Part shown: in pieces, positions 6,848 through 14,673 of the stretch | Position numbering within the stretch: position 1 is the stretch's first letter | How the letters are laid out: each line of letters starts with the position of its first letter | Source: FEN-727 sp036508635 | Lineage (GTDB): Bacteria > Actinomycetota > Geothermincolia > Fen-727 > Anoxymicrobiaceae | Direction of reading: 5' to 3' | Assembly: GCA_036508635.1 (NCBI GenBank) | Contig: DATCGY010000148.1 | Coordinates: forward strand, 1-17,433 | Length of the DNA stretch: 17,433 nt | The notes under the pieces: model-generated | What the model was told of the DNA's origin: nothing | Databases searched by the model: none | The model's input: only the letters and a program-made list of their open reading frames with translations | Translations under genes and position numbers: made by a program

Positions 6848-8536
6848 ATGGAGAAACCCAAACAGGACCGCTTGGGGCGGCTTCTTCTTGAGAACAACCT
6901 AATAGACGAGATACAGCTCGACGAGGCTCTGGCCGAGCAAGAAGGCTCGGGCAAGTCTCTCGGTCGCGTCTTCATAGAGAAGGGCATGATAACGGAAGGG
7001 CAGCTCACCTCGGTGCTGGCCGAACAGATTGGAGTTCGATACGTCGATCTGAATTCCTATGCAATCGACCCCGAGGCCGCGAACCTCATCGACGACAACC
7101 TCGCCCGCAGGTACACGGTGGTCCCGATAGACTTCGAGGACGGCAAAGTAATCGTAGCCATGGCCGACCCGACCAATGTCTTCGCGCTCGACGACCTTCG
7201 GATAATGTCAGGGATGGAAGTGCTGCCCGTGGTCAGCACCCGCGACGATATCAAAGGGGTGATCGACAGATACGTCCATTCCGCGACTGACATGGAAGAG
7301 ACCATGGACGAGTACCCGGTCATCGAGGAGGGCGAGGAAGAGACCGAGCGTGACCTTACAGAGGCCGGTGAAGAGGCCCCTATCGTAAAGTACGTAAACC
7401 TCATCATCGCCGAGGCGGTCTCGGAGCACGCCAGCGATATTCATATCGAGCCGGGGGAAAAGGACGTGCGCATCCGATACCGCATAGACGGGGTGCTGCA
7501 CGAGATCAGGCGCTCTCCGAGAAAGATACATCCCGGCCTGGTGTCGAGAATCAAGATTCTCGCGAGCATGAACATCGCCGAGAGGCGCGTCCCGCAAGAC
7601 GGCCGCTTCAACGTGGATGCCGGTGGCCAGATGGTCGACCTTCGCGTGGCGACGCTTCCCACGGTCCACGGAGAAAAGATCGTCCTCCGCATACTCGACA
7701 GGTCCTCGATACTCATCAGCCTCGGCGACCTCGGGCTTCAGAAGCAACCGCTCAAAGTATTCAGCGAATCGTTCAAGAAACCGTATGGGACAGTTATCGT
7801 CACCGGCCCTACCGGCTCGGGAAAGACTACGACGCTCTACGCTTCGCTCGCCGAGCTGAACAGGCGAGAGGTAAATGTGATCACCGTGGAAGACCCGGTA
7901 GAGTACCAGATGAAGGGACTCAACCAGGTAATGGTGAATGCCAAGGTGGGTTTGACGTTTGCAGCGACCTTGAGGTCCATCCTGCGATGCGACCCCGACA
8001 TCGTTATGATCGGTGAGGTCCGCGACGCGGAAAGCGCGTTGATGGCAATAGAGTCCGCGCTTACCGGTCACCTTGTGCTGTGTACGCTCCATACTAACGA
8101 CGCGCCATCGGCGGTAACGCGCTTGACCGAAATGGGAATAGAGCCTTTCCTCATTGCGTCAGCCGTCGACAGCATCGTTAGCCAGAGGCTCGCCAGGAAG
8201 CTGTGCACGAGGTGCAAGCAAGAGGCTAATTACGATGTGAGCTATCTTGAGGATCTCGGGTTTCCTATCGAGAAAGGAGAGCAGATCAGTGTCTTCAAGG
8301 CCAAGCAGGGTGGCTGCGCTTTCTGCAACAGCACCGGCTTCAGGGGACGCATAGGGCTTTACGAGGTGATGGCCCTCGACGAGGACCTCGAGAAGTTGAT
8401 CGTCAACGTCTCAACCGCCCACGAGATAGGGAGGCTGGCCCAGGAAAGAGGCATGACGACTCTCAGGCAGGACGGTTTTTCTAAAGTAATGACAGGGGTA
8501 ACCTCGATAGAGGAAGTGCTCCGCGTGGTAATGTAG
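6848..8536 (+). CDS. pilB: T4P extension ATPase PilB (GspE family)
   Basis: This 562-residue ATPase powers pilin polymerisation as a cytoplasmic hexamer. In order it has: an N-terminal MshEN-type domain with two 24-residue motifs (8-31 and 37-60, 5-residue spacer); a second N-terminal domain (SEHASDIHIEPGEKDVRIRY); Walker A GPTGSGKTTT at 320-329 (Lys326); Asp box VITVEDPVEY; Walker B DPDIVMIGE with Glu390; His box CTLHTNDA; and a Zn-binding pair C453-x2-C456 / C490-x2-C493. The zinc motif and MshEN domain separate it from PilT. The length is normal for PilB. ATG 6848 has GGAG at 6832-6835, a rather long 12-nt spacer, but no better start exists. pilT follows closely. MshEN domains bind c-di-GMP in MshE; here the first motif has Asn for the usual Gly and the second Ser for Arg, so binding is possible but unproven. 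Confidence 0.97.
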   Translation: MEKPKQDRLGRLLLENNLIDEIQLDEALAEQEGSGKSLGRVFIEKGMITEGQLTSVLAEQIGVRYVDLNSYAIDPEAANLIDDNLARRYTVVPIDFEDGKVIVAMADPTNVFALDDLRIMSGMEVLPVVSTRDDIKGVIDRYVHSATDMEETMDEYPVIEEGEEETERDLTEAGEEAPIVKYVNLIIAEAVSEHASDIHIEPGEKDVRIRYRIDGVLHEIRRSPRKIHPGLVSRIKILASMNIAERRVPQDGRFNVDAGGQMVDLRVATLPTVHGEKIVLRILDRSSILISLGDLGLQKQPLKVFSESFKKPYGTVIVTGPTGSGKTTTLYASLAELNRREVNVITVEDPVEYQMKGLNQVMVNAKVGLTFAATLRSILRCDPDIVMIGEVRDAESALMAIESALTGHLVLCTLHTNDAPSAVTRLTEMGIEPFLIASAVDSIVSQRLARKLCTRCKQEANYDVSYLEDLGFPIEKGEQISVFKAKQGGCAFCNSTGFRGRIGLYEVMALDEDLEKLIVNVSTAHEIGRLAQERGMTTLRQDGFSKVMTGVTSIEEVLRVVM

Positions 8537-8567
8537 TTTGACAGCAGTGACATATGGAGGTGTCCAA

Positions 8568-9644
8568 ATGGCGACGCAGGGACTGAAGCTTGATGTTAAC
8601 GAGTTGCTTGATGAAGTTATCAAGCGTGGAGCTTCTGACCTTCACGTAACCGTCGGAGTACCCCCGATCCTTCGTATTAACGGGGTTCTCCAGAGGATGG
8701 ACCTCCCTAAGCTTACGAGCAACGACACACGAGAGATGGTATATAGCATACTGACCGCTCGCCAGCGGGAGACACTCGAGACCAATCTCGAGTTTGACCT
8801 GTCGTACTCGGTGCCGGGCAGCGCCCGCTTCCGGGTGAATGCTTACTTCCAGCGCAACAGTGTCGGAGCGGCCTTCAGGATCATCCCATACCGCATCAAG
8901 ACCGCCGAAGAGCTGATGCTCCCGCTCGTCGTAAAAGAGTTCGCTCGCCTGCCGCGCGGCTTCATCCTGGTAACGGGGCCCACCGGACAGGGCAAGTCCA
9001 CGACGCTCGCCGCGATCATAGACCTCATCAACTCAACGCGCGAAGAGCACATCATCACGGTCGAGGACCCTATAGAGTTCCTTCATCTTCACAAGAAGTG
9101 CATAGTGAACCAGAGGGAAGTCGGCTCAGATACCCACTCGTTCTCCAACGCACTCAAGTTCGCGCTGCGCCAGGACCCCGACGTCATTCTCGTCGGTGAG
9201 ATGAGAGACCTCGAGACCATATCTACGGCACTGACCGCGGCCGAAACCGGCCACCTGGTCTTTGCGACACTTCACACCCAGGACGCGCCCCAGAGTATCG
9301 ACAGGATAATCGATGTCTTCCCGACGTTCCAGCAGCAGCAGGTCCGCCTTCAGCTGGCATCAACGATCCAGGCGATCGTGACCCAGCAACTGGTCCCGAC
9401 GAAGGACCGCAGGGCGAGGGTGCCAGCCGTGGAGGTAATGATAGCAACGTCGGCTATCCGCAACATGATTCGCGACGCCAAGGTCCACCAGATCTACTCC
9501 GCCATGCAGGCTGGTGGCCAGCTTCGAATGCAGACGATGGACGCGTCGCTCGCGGCGCTCTACAGAGCGGGTCAGATCACGTATGAGACCGGCCTCGCCA
9601 GGGCGCACAACAAAGAAGATTTCAGGCGGCTGGTGGGGCACTAG
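8568..9644 (+). CDS. pilT: T4P retraction ATPase PilT
   Basis: PilT disassembles the pilus, driving retraction and twitching. The 358-residue protein has the PilT layout: N-terminal PAS-like domain with RGASDLHVTVG, Walker A GPTGQGKSTT at 137-146 (Gln replaces the usual Ser), Asp box ITVEDPIEFLH, Walker B QDPDVILVGEMRD, His box FATLHTQDA, and the C-terminal AIRNMIRDAK signature needed for retraction in known PilTs. It lacks the PilB tetracysteine motif. ATG 8568 is chosen because GGAGGTG at 8555-8561 lies 6 nt before it; an in-frame TTG at 8538, two bases after the pilB stop, would add ten residues without a binding site. It is co-transcribed with pilB by position. A second retraction ATPase (PilU) is not seen in the window. 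Confidence 0.97.
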   Translation: MATQGLKLDVNELLDEVIKRGASDLHVTVGVPPILRINGVLQRMDLPKLTSNDTREMVYSILTARQRETLETNLEFDLSYSVPGSARFRVNAYFQRNSVGAAFRIIPYRIKTAEELMLPLVVKEFARLPRGFILVTGPTGQGKSTTLAAIIDLINSTREEHIITVEDPIEFLHLHKKCIVNQREVGSDTHSFSNALKFALRQDPDVILVGEMRDLETISTALTAAETGHLVFATLHTQDAPQSIDRIIDVFPTFQQQQVRLQLASTIQAIVTQQLVPTKDRRARVPAVEVMIATSAIRNMIRDAKVHQIYSAMQAGGQLRMQTMDASLAALYRAGQITYETGLARAHNKEDFRRLVGH

Positions 9645-9690
9645 TCTATGGCAGGACCTGGTATATTTCCCGGGCGTAAATGTATAACTG

Positions 9691-9713
9691 TTAACTATCG
9701 TTTGTATAGTTAA
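9691..9713. promoter_or_regulatory. Perfect 8-bp dyad in the AT-rich pilT-pilC gap
   Basis: TTAACTAT (9691-9698) and ATAGTTAA (9706-9713) form a perfect inverted repeat around a 7-nt centre, within a strikingly AT-rich 158-bp gap in an otherwise GC-rich locus. Arm spacing of about 1.5 helical turns fits a dimeric regulator. A weak promoter may follow (TTGGTG at 9720-9725, 17-nt spacer, TATTAC at 9743-9748), which would give pilC and the pilins their own transcript. Too short and AT-rich to be a terminator. Function is inferred. Confidence 0.45.
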
Positions 9714-9802
9714 GTATTGTTGGTGTTAAGAATGGGTGCTATTATTACGATAAATAACCTAGAGCAGTTGCATTACGCAGGTTGCATCAGGAGGGGTTCA
9801 AG

Positions 9803-11020
9803 GTGCCTCAAGAGTTCACTTACACGGTAAGGGATAGAACCGGTCGTGAGATCACGGGTTCGCTCGAGGCGGAGAACGCGGACGTCCTGGCCGGCAAGCT
9901 CCGGCAGATGGGGTATTTCGTAGTCTCCATCGACGAGGTCAAGGTCTCTCTTGGCAAGAAACAGTTCAACCTCTTCGGCGTCAAGGTCGATACGCACGAT
10001 ATCACGATCTTTACCCGTCAGTTCGCGACCATGATCAACGCCGGTCTGCCACTGATAAAATGCCTTAGCATCCTGTCCCAGCAGACCGAATCGTCAACTC
10101 TGGCCAACATCATCGTGGACTGCTCAAAAGAGGTGGAGGCTGGACGTTCGCTTTCGGAAGCGCTATCCAAACATCCGGAGGCGTTCAACAGCCTCTATGT
10201 GAGCATGGTAAAGGCGGGCGAGCTCGGTGGTATGCTCGACGACGTCCTCCTGCGCGTTGCGATGCAGCTCGAGCGTGAGGAAGAGGTAAGGCAAAAAATC
10301 AAGTCAGCCATGACTTACCCGATCGCCATCCTCGGCATCACACTCGTCCTGCTGGCCGCCATGATGATATTCGTCGTGCCGCGTTTCGCGGACATGTTCA
10401 AGTCGCTGGGCGGAGAGCTGCCTACCTTCACCAAGATAGAGGTCTCGGTCAGTCATTTCGTAGGCGGTTATGGCGGATTGATAATCGTCGCTTTGATAGT
10501 GGGATTCGTCATCGTCTACCGCCGCGCCAAGAAGATAGACTCCGGACGGCTCTTCATCGACAGGATAAAGCTCAAGCTGCCAGTCGCCGGCGTTCTCTTC
10601 CACAAGAACGCGATGAGCAAGTTTTCGCGGACTCTGGGAACGCTTCTCTCGTCAGGCGTGCCTATCCTGGGAGCGCTCGAGATCACGGGAGAGACTACGG
10701 GAAACATGGTGGTAACCAAGGCGCTCGATAATGTTCGCGCAAGCGTCAAGGAAGGTCAGACCATCGCCAAGCCGCTCGAGGAATCCAACGTTTTCCCACC
10801 GATGGTAACTCAGATGATATCGATCGGTGAAGAGACGGGTGCGCTCGACGTCATGCTCAGCAAGGTCAGTGACTTCTACGACTCCGAGGTCAACGCGGCG
10901 GTCGATAGCTTGACCTCGCTGCTGGAGCCCGTCATGATGGCTTTCCTTGGTGGAGCCGTCGGTGTCATCGTAATAGGTCTCTACCTTCCGATATTCAGGG
11001 TCATCACGCTCATCAAATAG
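9803..11020 (+). CDS. pilC: T4P inner-membrane platform protein PilC (GspF family)
   Basis: PilC is the integral membrane platform on which PilB and PilT act. The 405-residue protein shows the duplicated GspF cytoplasmic domains: the first from ~65 (DITIFTRQFATMINAGLPL, ending near KIKSAMTYP) and the second from ~270 (KFSRTLGTLLSSGVPIL). It has three hydrophobic segments at ~173-195, ~222-240 and ~375-398, as expected. GTG 9803 is taken as start because AGGAGGGG at 9789-9796 precedes it by 6 nt; the in-frame TTG at 9782 would place that Shine-Dalgarno inside the gene. The motif SMVKAGELGG..LDDVL is a family hallmark. It is preceded by an AT-rich gap with a dyad and followed by 180 nt before the first pilin, so it may be transcribed separately from pilBT. 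Confidence 0.96.
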   Translation: MPQEFTYTVRDRTGREITGSLEAENADVLAGKLRQMGYFVVSIDEVKVSLGKKQFNLFGVKVDTHDITIFTRQFATMINAGLPLIKCLSILSQQTESSTLANIIVDCSKEVEAGRSLSEALSKHPEAFNSLYVSMVKAGELGGMLDDVLLRVAMQLEREEEVRQKIKSAMTYPIAILGITLVLLAAMMIFVVPRFADMFKSLGGELPTFTKIEVSVSHFVGGYGGLIIVALIVGFVIVYRRAKKIDSGRLFIDRIKLKLPVAGVLFHKNAMSKFSRTLGTLLSSGVPILGALEITGETTGNMVVTKALDNVRASVKEGQTIAKPLEESNVFPPMVTQMISIGEETGALDVMLSKVSDFYDSEVNAAVDSLTSLLEPVMMAFLGGAVGVIVIGLYLPIFRVITLIK

Positions 11021-11200
11021 GGGAGATACCAGGCTGTTCGGGCCGCTTTCCAAGCAACCAAAAGTCTTGCCAAAAATCACCTGTATGCCTGTCGAGAAAT
11101 TTACCCTCGGTAGCTGTAAAGTATTTTTCCTTTTGTGTCGAATTATCTATTGATGTGCAGCAATGGAAGTGCGATGGTGTGAGGAAGGGGGTGAATTGCA
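11021..11200 (+). promoter_or_regulatory. Leader region of first pilin gene
   Basis: A 180-nt gap between pilC and pilin 1. No clear -35/-10 pair or -24/-12 (sigma54) promoter is visible, though 11100-11150 is AT-rich (TAAAGTATTTTT, AATTATCTATTG) and is the likeliest promoter site. At 11183-11195 lies GGAAGGGGGTGAA, which contains the Shine-Dalgarno and recurs exactly before pilin 2 at the same 5-nt distance from ATG. No riboswitch was recognised. Confidence 0.35.
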
Positions 11201-11581
11201 ATGCGCAAGCTGATTAGGAGGCCGGAAGGTTTCACGCTGATTGAGCTGATGATCGTCATCTTGATTATCGCAATTCTTGTAGCCATAGCCGTTCCGGTCT
11301 ATCTGAACGCGAGGGCGAACGCGCAGAGAAGGACCTGCCAGTCGAACCTGAGGACGGTCGACGGGGCGATCAATACCTACTCTGGCATGTTTGACAACCC
11401 GATGTGGCCGGATAGCGTGGCAACCATGGCGGCCAGCGGGCCGACCAAGTGCCTGAAGTCGGTGCCGTGTTGCCCGGCTGGTAACCTGACACCCAGCACC
11501 TATGCCTGGGTTGCCGGTGACACCGGCCAAAACATCCCTCCGGCTATCTCGTGCCCGTACGTAGCGAACCACAGGATATAG
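11201..11581 (+). CDS. Type IV pilin 1 (short class IVa-type prepilin)
   Basis: 126-residue prepilin. A 10-residue basic leader (MRKLIRRPEG) precedes the PilD cleavage site G10|F11, followed by FTLIELMIVILIIAILVAIA with Glu at mature position 5: the canonical methylated N-terminal helix. The mature protein is 116 residues, short for a major pilin. It has five cysteines: one after the helix, the KC and vicinal PCC cluster, and one near the C-terminus, which ends CPYVANHRI. The 5-Gly run in GGGGGTG (11187-11193) gives a strong Shine-Dalgarno 7 nt before ATG. It is a close paralog of the gene at 11842 and is followed directly by a strong terminator, as expected for an abundant pilin mRNA. It is probably the major pilin, but which of the two copies dominates cannot be told; pilA is not assigned. 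Confidence 0.93.
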   Translation: MRKLIRRPEGFTLIELMIVILIIAILVAIAVPVYLNARANAQRRTCQSNLRTVDGAINTYSGMFDNPMWPDSVATMAASGPTKCLKSVPCCPAGNLTPSTYAWVAGDTGQNIPPAISCPYVANHRI

Positions 11582-11604
11582 CTGAGTGGTGTGTAAGAAG
11601 ATGG

Positions 11605-11638
11605 AGAAGCCGGCTCGATTGGGGCCGGCTTCTTTATT
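11605..11638 (+). terminator. Intrinsic terminator between the two pilin genes
   Basis: AGAAGCCGGC (11605-11614) pairs perfectly with GCCGGCTTCT (11624-11633). The stem can extend inward by two pairs (T-G, C-G) to a 5-nt loop and is followed by TTTATT. It starts 24 nt after the pilin 1 stop. It should end, or strongly attenuate, pilin 1 transcription, so pilin 2 needs its own promoter or readthrough. Confidence 0.88.
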
Positions 11639-11841
11639 CTCGGGTTACTTTCAGAAGAAGAATCACCAGATGAAGCGAAGGGGACAGAAGCGGCAACTTT
11701 GGACCCCCGAAAACTGGCTTGACCATACTGGTAGAGAGGTCCGTTTCGACGCGATCGGTCGAGCATAGAAGCGTTTTTGCCGAAGAGATATTGAGAGGAA
11801 CTGGAATGTGGTGTAAATGAGTTGGAAGGGGGTGAACCGAG

Positions 11842-12222
11842 ATGGAGGATTCGATAAATGGACCGGGGGGTTTTACGCTGATCGAGCTAATGATCGTTAT
11901 TCTGATTATCGCAATACTTGTAGCCATAGCCGTACCGGTCTATCTGAACGCCAGGGCAAACGCACAAAAGAGAACCTGCCAGTCGAATCTGAGGACGGTT
12001 GACGGGGCCATACAGACGTATCAGTCGATGTTCGAACCCCCGACATGGCCGGACAGCCTCAACGCGATGACTGACGCTGGAGGGGGGAAGTGTCTCAAAT
12101 CGATACCGTGTTGCCCGGGTGGTAACCTGACACCCAGCACGTATGCCTGGGTTGCGGGGAATACCGCAACGAACACGCCTCCGGAGCTCTCGTGCCCGTA
12201 CGCATCAAACCACAGGATATGA
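11842..12222 (+). CDS. Type IV pilin 2 (paralog of pilin 1, acidic leader)
   Basis: 126-residue prepilin aligning with pilin 1 without gaps. By my count 91 of 116 mature residues are identical; the helix FTLIELMIVILIIAILVAIA is invariant, while differences cluster in the middle surface region (residues ~62-82 of the precursor). All five cysteines and the NLTPSTYAWVAG and NHRI segments are kept. The leader (MEDSINGPGG) has no Lys or Arg and is net acidic, unusual for a prepilin; an in-frame stop at 11833-11835 rules out an upstream start. The Shine-Dalgarno block GGAAGGGGGTGAA (11824-11836) is identical to that of pilin 1. The GGGGGGTTTT run at 11865-11874 lies exactly on the cleavage-site codons. 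It is the last + strand gene before the convergent DUF2723 gene. It may be an alternative major pilin or a minor subunit. Confidence 0.92.
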   Translation: MEDSINGPGGFTLIELMIVILIIAILVAIAVPVYLNARANAQKRTCQSNLRTVDGAIQTYQSMFEPPTWPDSLNAMTDAGGGKCLKSIPCCPGGNLTPSTYAWVAGNTATNTPPELSCPYASNHRI

Positions 12223-12334
12223 GCGCGCCGGGCATGCGACTGCGATATCGGGCGTCAGCGGTTCATAGCGGCTTGCCACAGGCGGCTCCGGCCAAACGAT
12301 GGAGTGAGCGTCAGTAGCCTGATGTGACCCGAAC

Positions 12335-12371
12335 GATGACCCGGGTCCGGGTGGAGCTAAACCCCGTCATC
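12335..12371. other. Hairpin in the convergent intergenic region after pilin 2
   Basis: The 167-nt gap 12223-12389 separates convergent genes and contains no ORF I would support. GATGAC (12335-12340) pairs with GTCATC (12366-12371), enclosing GACCCGGGTC and a GGGT/ACCC helix. There is no T-run on either side, so it is not a textbook intrinsic terminator, but its position fits bidirectional 3'-end formation. The rest of the gap (12223-12330) is GC-rich with only short complementary stretches. Confidence 0.4.
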
Positions 12372-12389
12372 TTGGAGTTACGTGCTGTC

Positions 12390-14666
12390 TCACTGTGACA
12401 GGCGTTTGAGGTATTCGCGTGCGGTATTCGCTTCATCGCTCGCGGGGTCGAGGTTGATGGTCTTCTCGAGCTCTCTTCGCGCCTCCGCGCCGCTGCCTTC
12501 GTTGAAGAGGACTCTCGCGTACAACAGGTGCGCGCGCTGGTTTGACTGATCCACGTTCAAGACCCGCTTGAGCTCCGCTGACGCGCCCTGATAATCGTTG
12601 ATCTTTATATAGGTGTCAGCGAGGTCGGTCCTTGCGCTGGAATCATTGGGCTGGAACGCGAGGTACTTGTCGAATTCATTCAGTGCATCGGCGTATCGGC
12701 CGACAGCCGAGTAAGCCCGCGCAAGTGTTGTCGAGTAGTAGTCGGGATCGATGACGGTCGCTTTTGAGAGCGAAGAGATAGTGTCATTGTACCTGCGCTG
12801 AAGGTTCAGAATGTCCCCCCAGATATCGTAGAGCTGCGAGTACGACCCGCAGCTGTAAAGGGTAGGCACGTATATGTTCTTCTGAAAGTTCGGGATGATA
12901 TTGCTATATATCGCTCCAGCGCCGGAGTACTCCTTCTGACCGTAGAGGACACTCGCCTTCAGCGCGTTCGGAAGTTGTATCGCGCTACGGGCATCGCTGT
13001 CTTTGTAAACCCTGGTGTCAGCTCCAGGTAATCGCGTGGGACCCGGTCTTACAGCCGGCCCGACGCTACCGCCGGGCGATACCCTGACAAGGAAACCGAG
13101 CCAGGTAGAGTTCCAGTCGTAATGGATTATGTTGGGAACGGTCGTATACACGGGGAGCCGGCCGAAATTCCTGTCGATGAGTTGGGTGTACAGGTCGTTG
13201 CCGGCCAGCGAAACATATCCGGGGGGAGTGTACGAGAGCAGGTCGCTTCCCTGGAAGCCGGGGACGCCTGCTGAGATCGCGCTGACTACCCGGACGTCGG
13301 TCCGAAGCTTCTCGTCGACCTGCGTGTACATCAACGGGAATATCACATTATCGTCGTCCACGATGATGACCCCGTCCCTGTCAGCCGTAGTGAGCATGTC
13401 TCTCGCCATATCGCGCGCAAACGTATAGTCACTCTTGTCCACCTTGTCATAGTGGATCACGAGCGCGCTGAGCGGACAAAGCAGCGCGATGCAGGAAACG
13501 GCGGCTATCGCGGTATATTCGACCAGGCGGTCGGCGCGCTCGAACACCCGTCTGACCAGCCAGACCAGGAACGCCACGCCGAATCCGATCCAGAGCGAGA
13601 CGATCATGTAACTCTCGTTATAGAAATGCGCACGGAGCACGGGCTCGATCTGTGCGTAAGTCATGACCGGGATCAGGGCAAGAAGGAAGAGGAACATGAG
13701 GAACACTGGATATTTCTTGTTTCGCTTTCCTAATGATGCCAGAAAACCTAATGGGACAAGCCACCAGAAGTAAGGAAACTCAGTCGTGAGCGAACTGAAG
13801 TATCTACCGAGCCTCCCCGGAAGGAACCGGTAAGGATAGCCGAAGAGGCCTCCCCGCTGATAGTAAGCTGTCATGTGATGGAACCACCGGATGAGGGTCG
13901 ATGGGTCACCGTAGTTGTAAGCCGGTCCCCTGAACGCGGCCACCGGTATATACAGGTATGGAAGAAGCCCTATCGCGAAAAAAGCGATCATTCGGATCAG
14001 GTTTCGAGGGGCGAACGCTTCCCGCCAGTTGGTGTCCACCGCGAAAAAGAAAAAAGCCGGCAGTATGAAGAGGACGCTGAAGTGGTTTGCGAGGGACAGT
14101 CCGAAGGCCAGCGCGAATATGCAAAGAGCATTGTCGGCGCTCTCTTTGCGGCCGGCGTGGAGCATCCTCTCCCACCTGAGCGCCATGATTATCATGATGG
14201 CGATCAGCAGGGCGCTCAGGCTGTACGTCTCCGGGATGACGGTTTGATAGAAGAAGGTATAGGAGAACGCAAAAGCCAGGCCCGCGGCAACGCCCCCGAT
14301 GCGGCTGTGCGTCAGGCGGTATACGATCCAGTAGACGAGACATGCGGTCACCGATGCGAGGAGGCCGGTGTAGAGGCTGACCCTGAACGCCAGTGAGCCG
14401 AACGGCACCAGCCAGCTGAATAACTTGGCCGTCATTATATACAGAGGATATCCGGGGCCGTGGACATTACCCACGGCTTTTATCCCCATAAGGAAATCGC
14501 CTGAGTCCGAGAAGGTTACGGTTCTTGCCGCCGCGGTCGCATGCAGCACGAATGATGTTACAAAAAGCGAGCCCAGAATCGCAGCGTGGCTGTTTTCCCG
14601 GAGCCTGCCTGGTAGTCGTCCCGCTGCCAGCGGGATCGGAAAGATGCTCGATGTTTTATTTTGCAT
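12390..14666 (-). CDS. DUF2723 membrane glycosyltransferase-like protein with C-terminal TPRs
   Basis: 758 residues from ATG 14666. The N-terminal ~60% is polytopic (about 10-12 hydrophobic helices) and matches the DUF2723/GT-C pattern: FSDSGDF (Asp54, Asp57) after the first helix, then NVHGPGYPLY (family form HPPGxPLY), and FFYQTVIPETYSL (family form ...EVYxL). DUF2723 relates to protein O-mannosyltransferases and human TMEM260. Residues ~590-755 form three or four TPRs (YSTTLARAYSAVGRYADALN, LLYARVLFNEGSGAEARREL). TPRs after a GT-C membrane domain suggest binding of a protein acceptor or partner. A TTG at 14687 would add seven residues but overlaps the likely promoter. It is the only gene on this strand, wedged between pilins and pilD, so a role in pilin or cell-surface glycosylation is inferred. 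The active-site acidic residue pair is DSGD rather than the commoner DSGE. Confidence 0.8.
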   Translation of the reverse strand: MQNKTSSIFPIPLAAGRLPGRLRENSHAAILGSLFVTSFVLHATAAARTVTFSDSGDFLMGIKAVGNVHGPGYPLYIMTAKLFSWLVPFGSLAFRVSLYTGLLASVTACLVYWIVYRLTHSRIGGVAAGLAFAFSYTFFYQTVIPETYSLSALLIAIMIIMALRWERMLHAGRKESADNALCIFALAFGLSLANHFSVLFILPAFFFFAVDTNWREAFAPRNLIRMIAFFAIGLLPYLYIPVAAFRGPAYNYGDPSTLIRWFHHMTAYYQRGGLFGYPYRFLPGRLGRYFSSLTTEFPYFWWLVPLGFLASLGKRNKKYPVFLMFLFLLALIPVMTYAQIEPVLRAHFYNESYMIVSLWIGFGVAFLVWLVRRVFERADRLVEYTAIAAVSCIALLCPLSALVIHYDKVDKSDYTFARDMARDMLTTADRDGVIIVDDDNVIFPLMYTQVDEKLRTDVRVVSAISAGVPGFQGSDLLSYTPPGYVSLAGNDLYTQLIDRNFGRLPVYTTVPNIIHYDWNSTWLGFLVRVSPGGSVGPAVRPGPTRLPGADTRVYKDSDARSAIQLPNALKASVLYGQKEYSGAGAIYSNIIPNFQKNIYVPTLYSCGSYSQLYDIWGDILNLQRRYNDTISSLSKATVIDPDYYSTTLARAYSAVGRYADALNEFDKYLAFQPNDSSARTDLADTYIKINDYQGASAELKRVLNVDQSNQRAHLLYARVLFNEGSGAEARRELEKTINLDPASDEANTAREYLKRLSQ

Positions 14667-14673
14667 ACAATTG

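Noticed and set aside
11586..11768. 60-codon open frame between the two pilins
   Set aside because: It runs through the intrinsic terminator, has no Shine-Dalgarno and no recognisable protein pattern.
11640..11840. Sigma54 (-24/-12) promoter before pilin 2, and likewise in 11021-11200
   Set aside because: No GG-N10-GC pair with acceptable flanks was found; a weak imperfect repeat (GCTTGACC / GGTCGAGC, 11717-11764) is not enough to call.
11817..12002. Open frame overlapping the start of pilin 2
   Set aside because: Out of frame with the pilin and weak start context; kept only as part of the phase-variation idea.
12250..12371. Possible c-di-GMP (GEMM-I) riboswitch, because of CTCCGGCC-AAAC followed by AAACCCC
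   Set aside because: The key GCAAAGC, the tetraloop hairpin and the GGGCAAACC element are absent, and no gene lies downstream in the right orientation.
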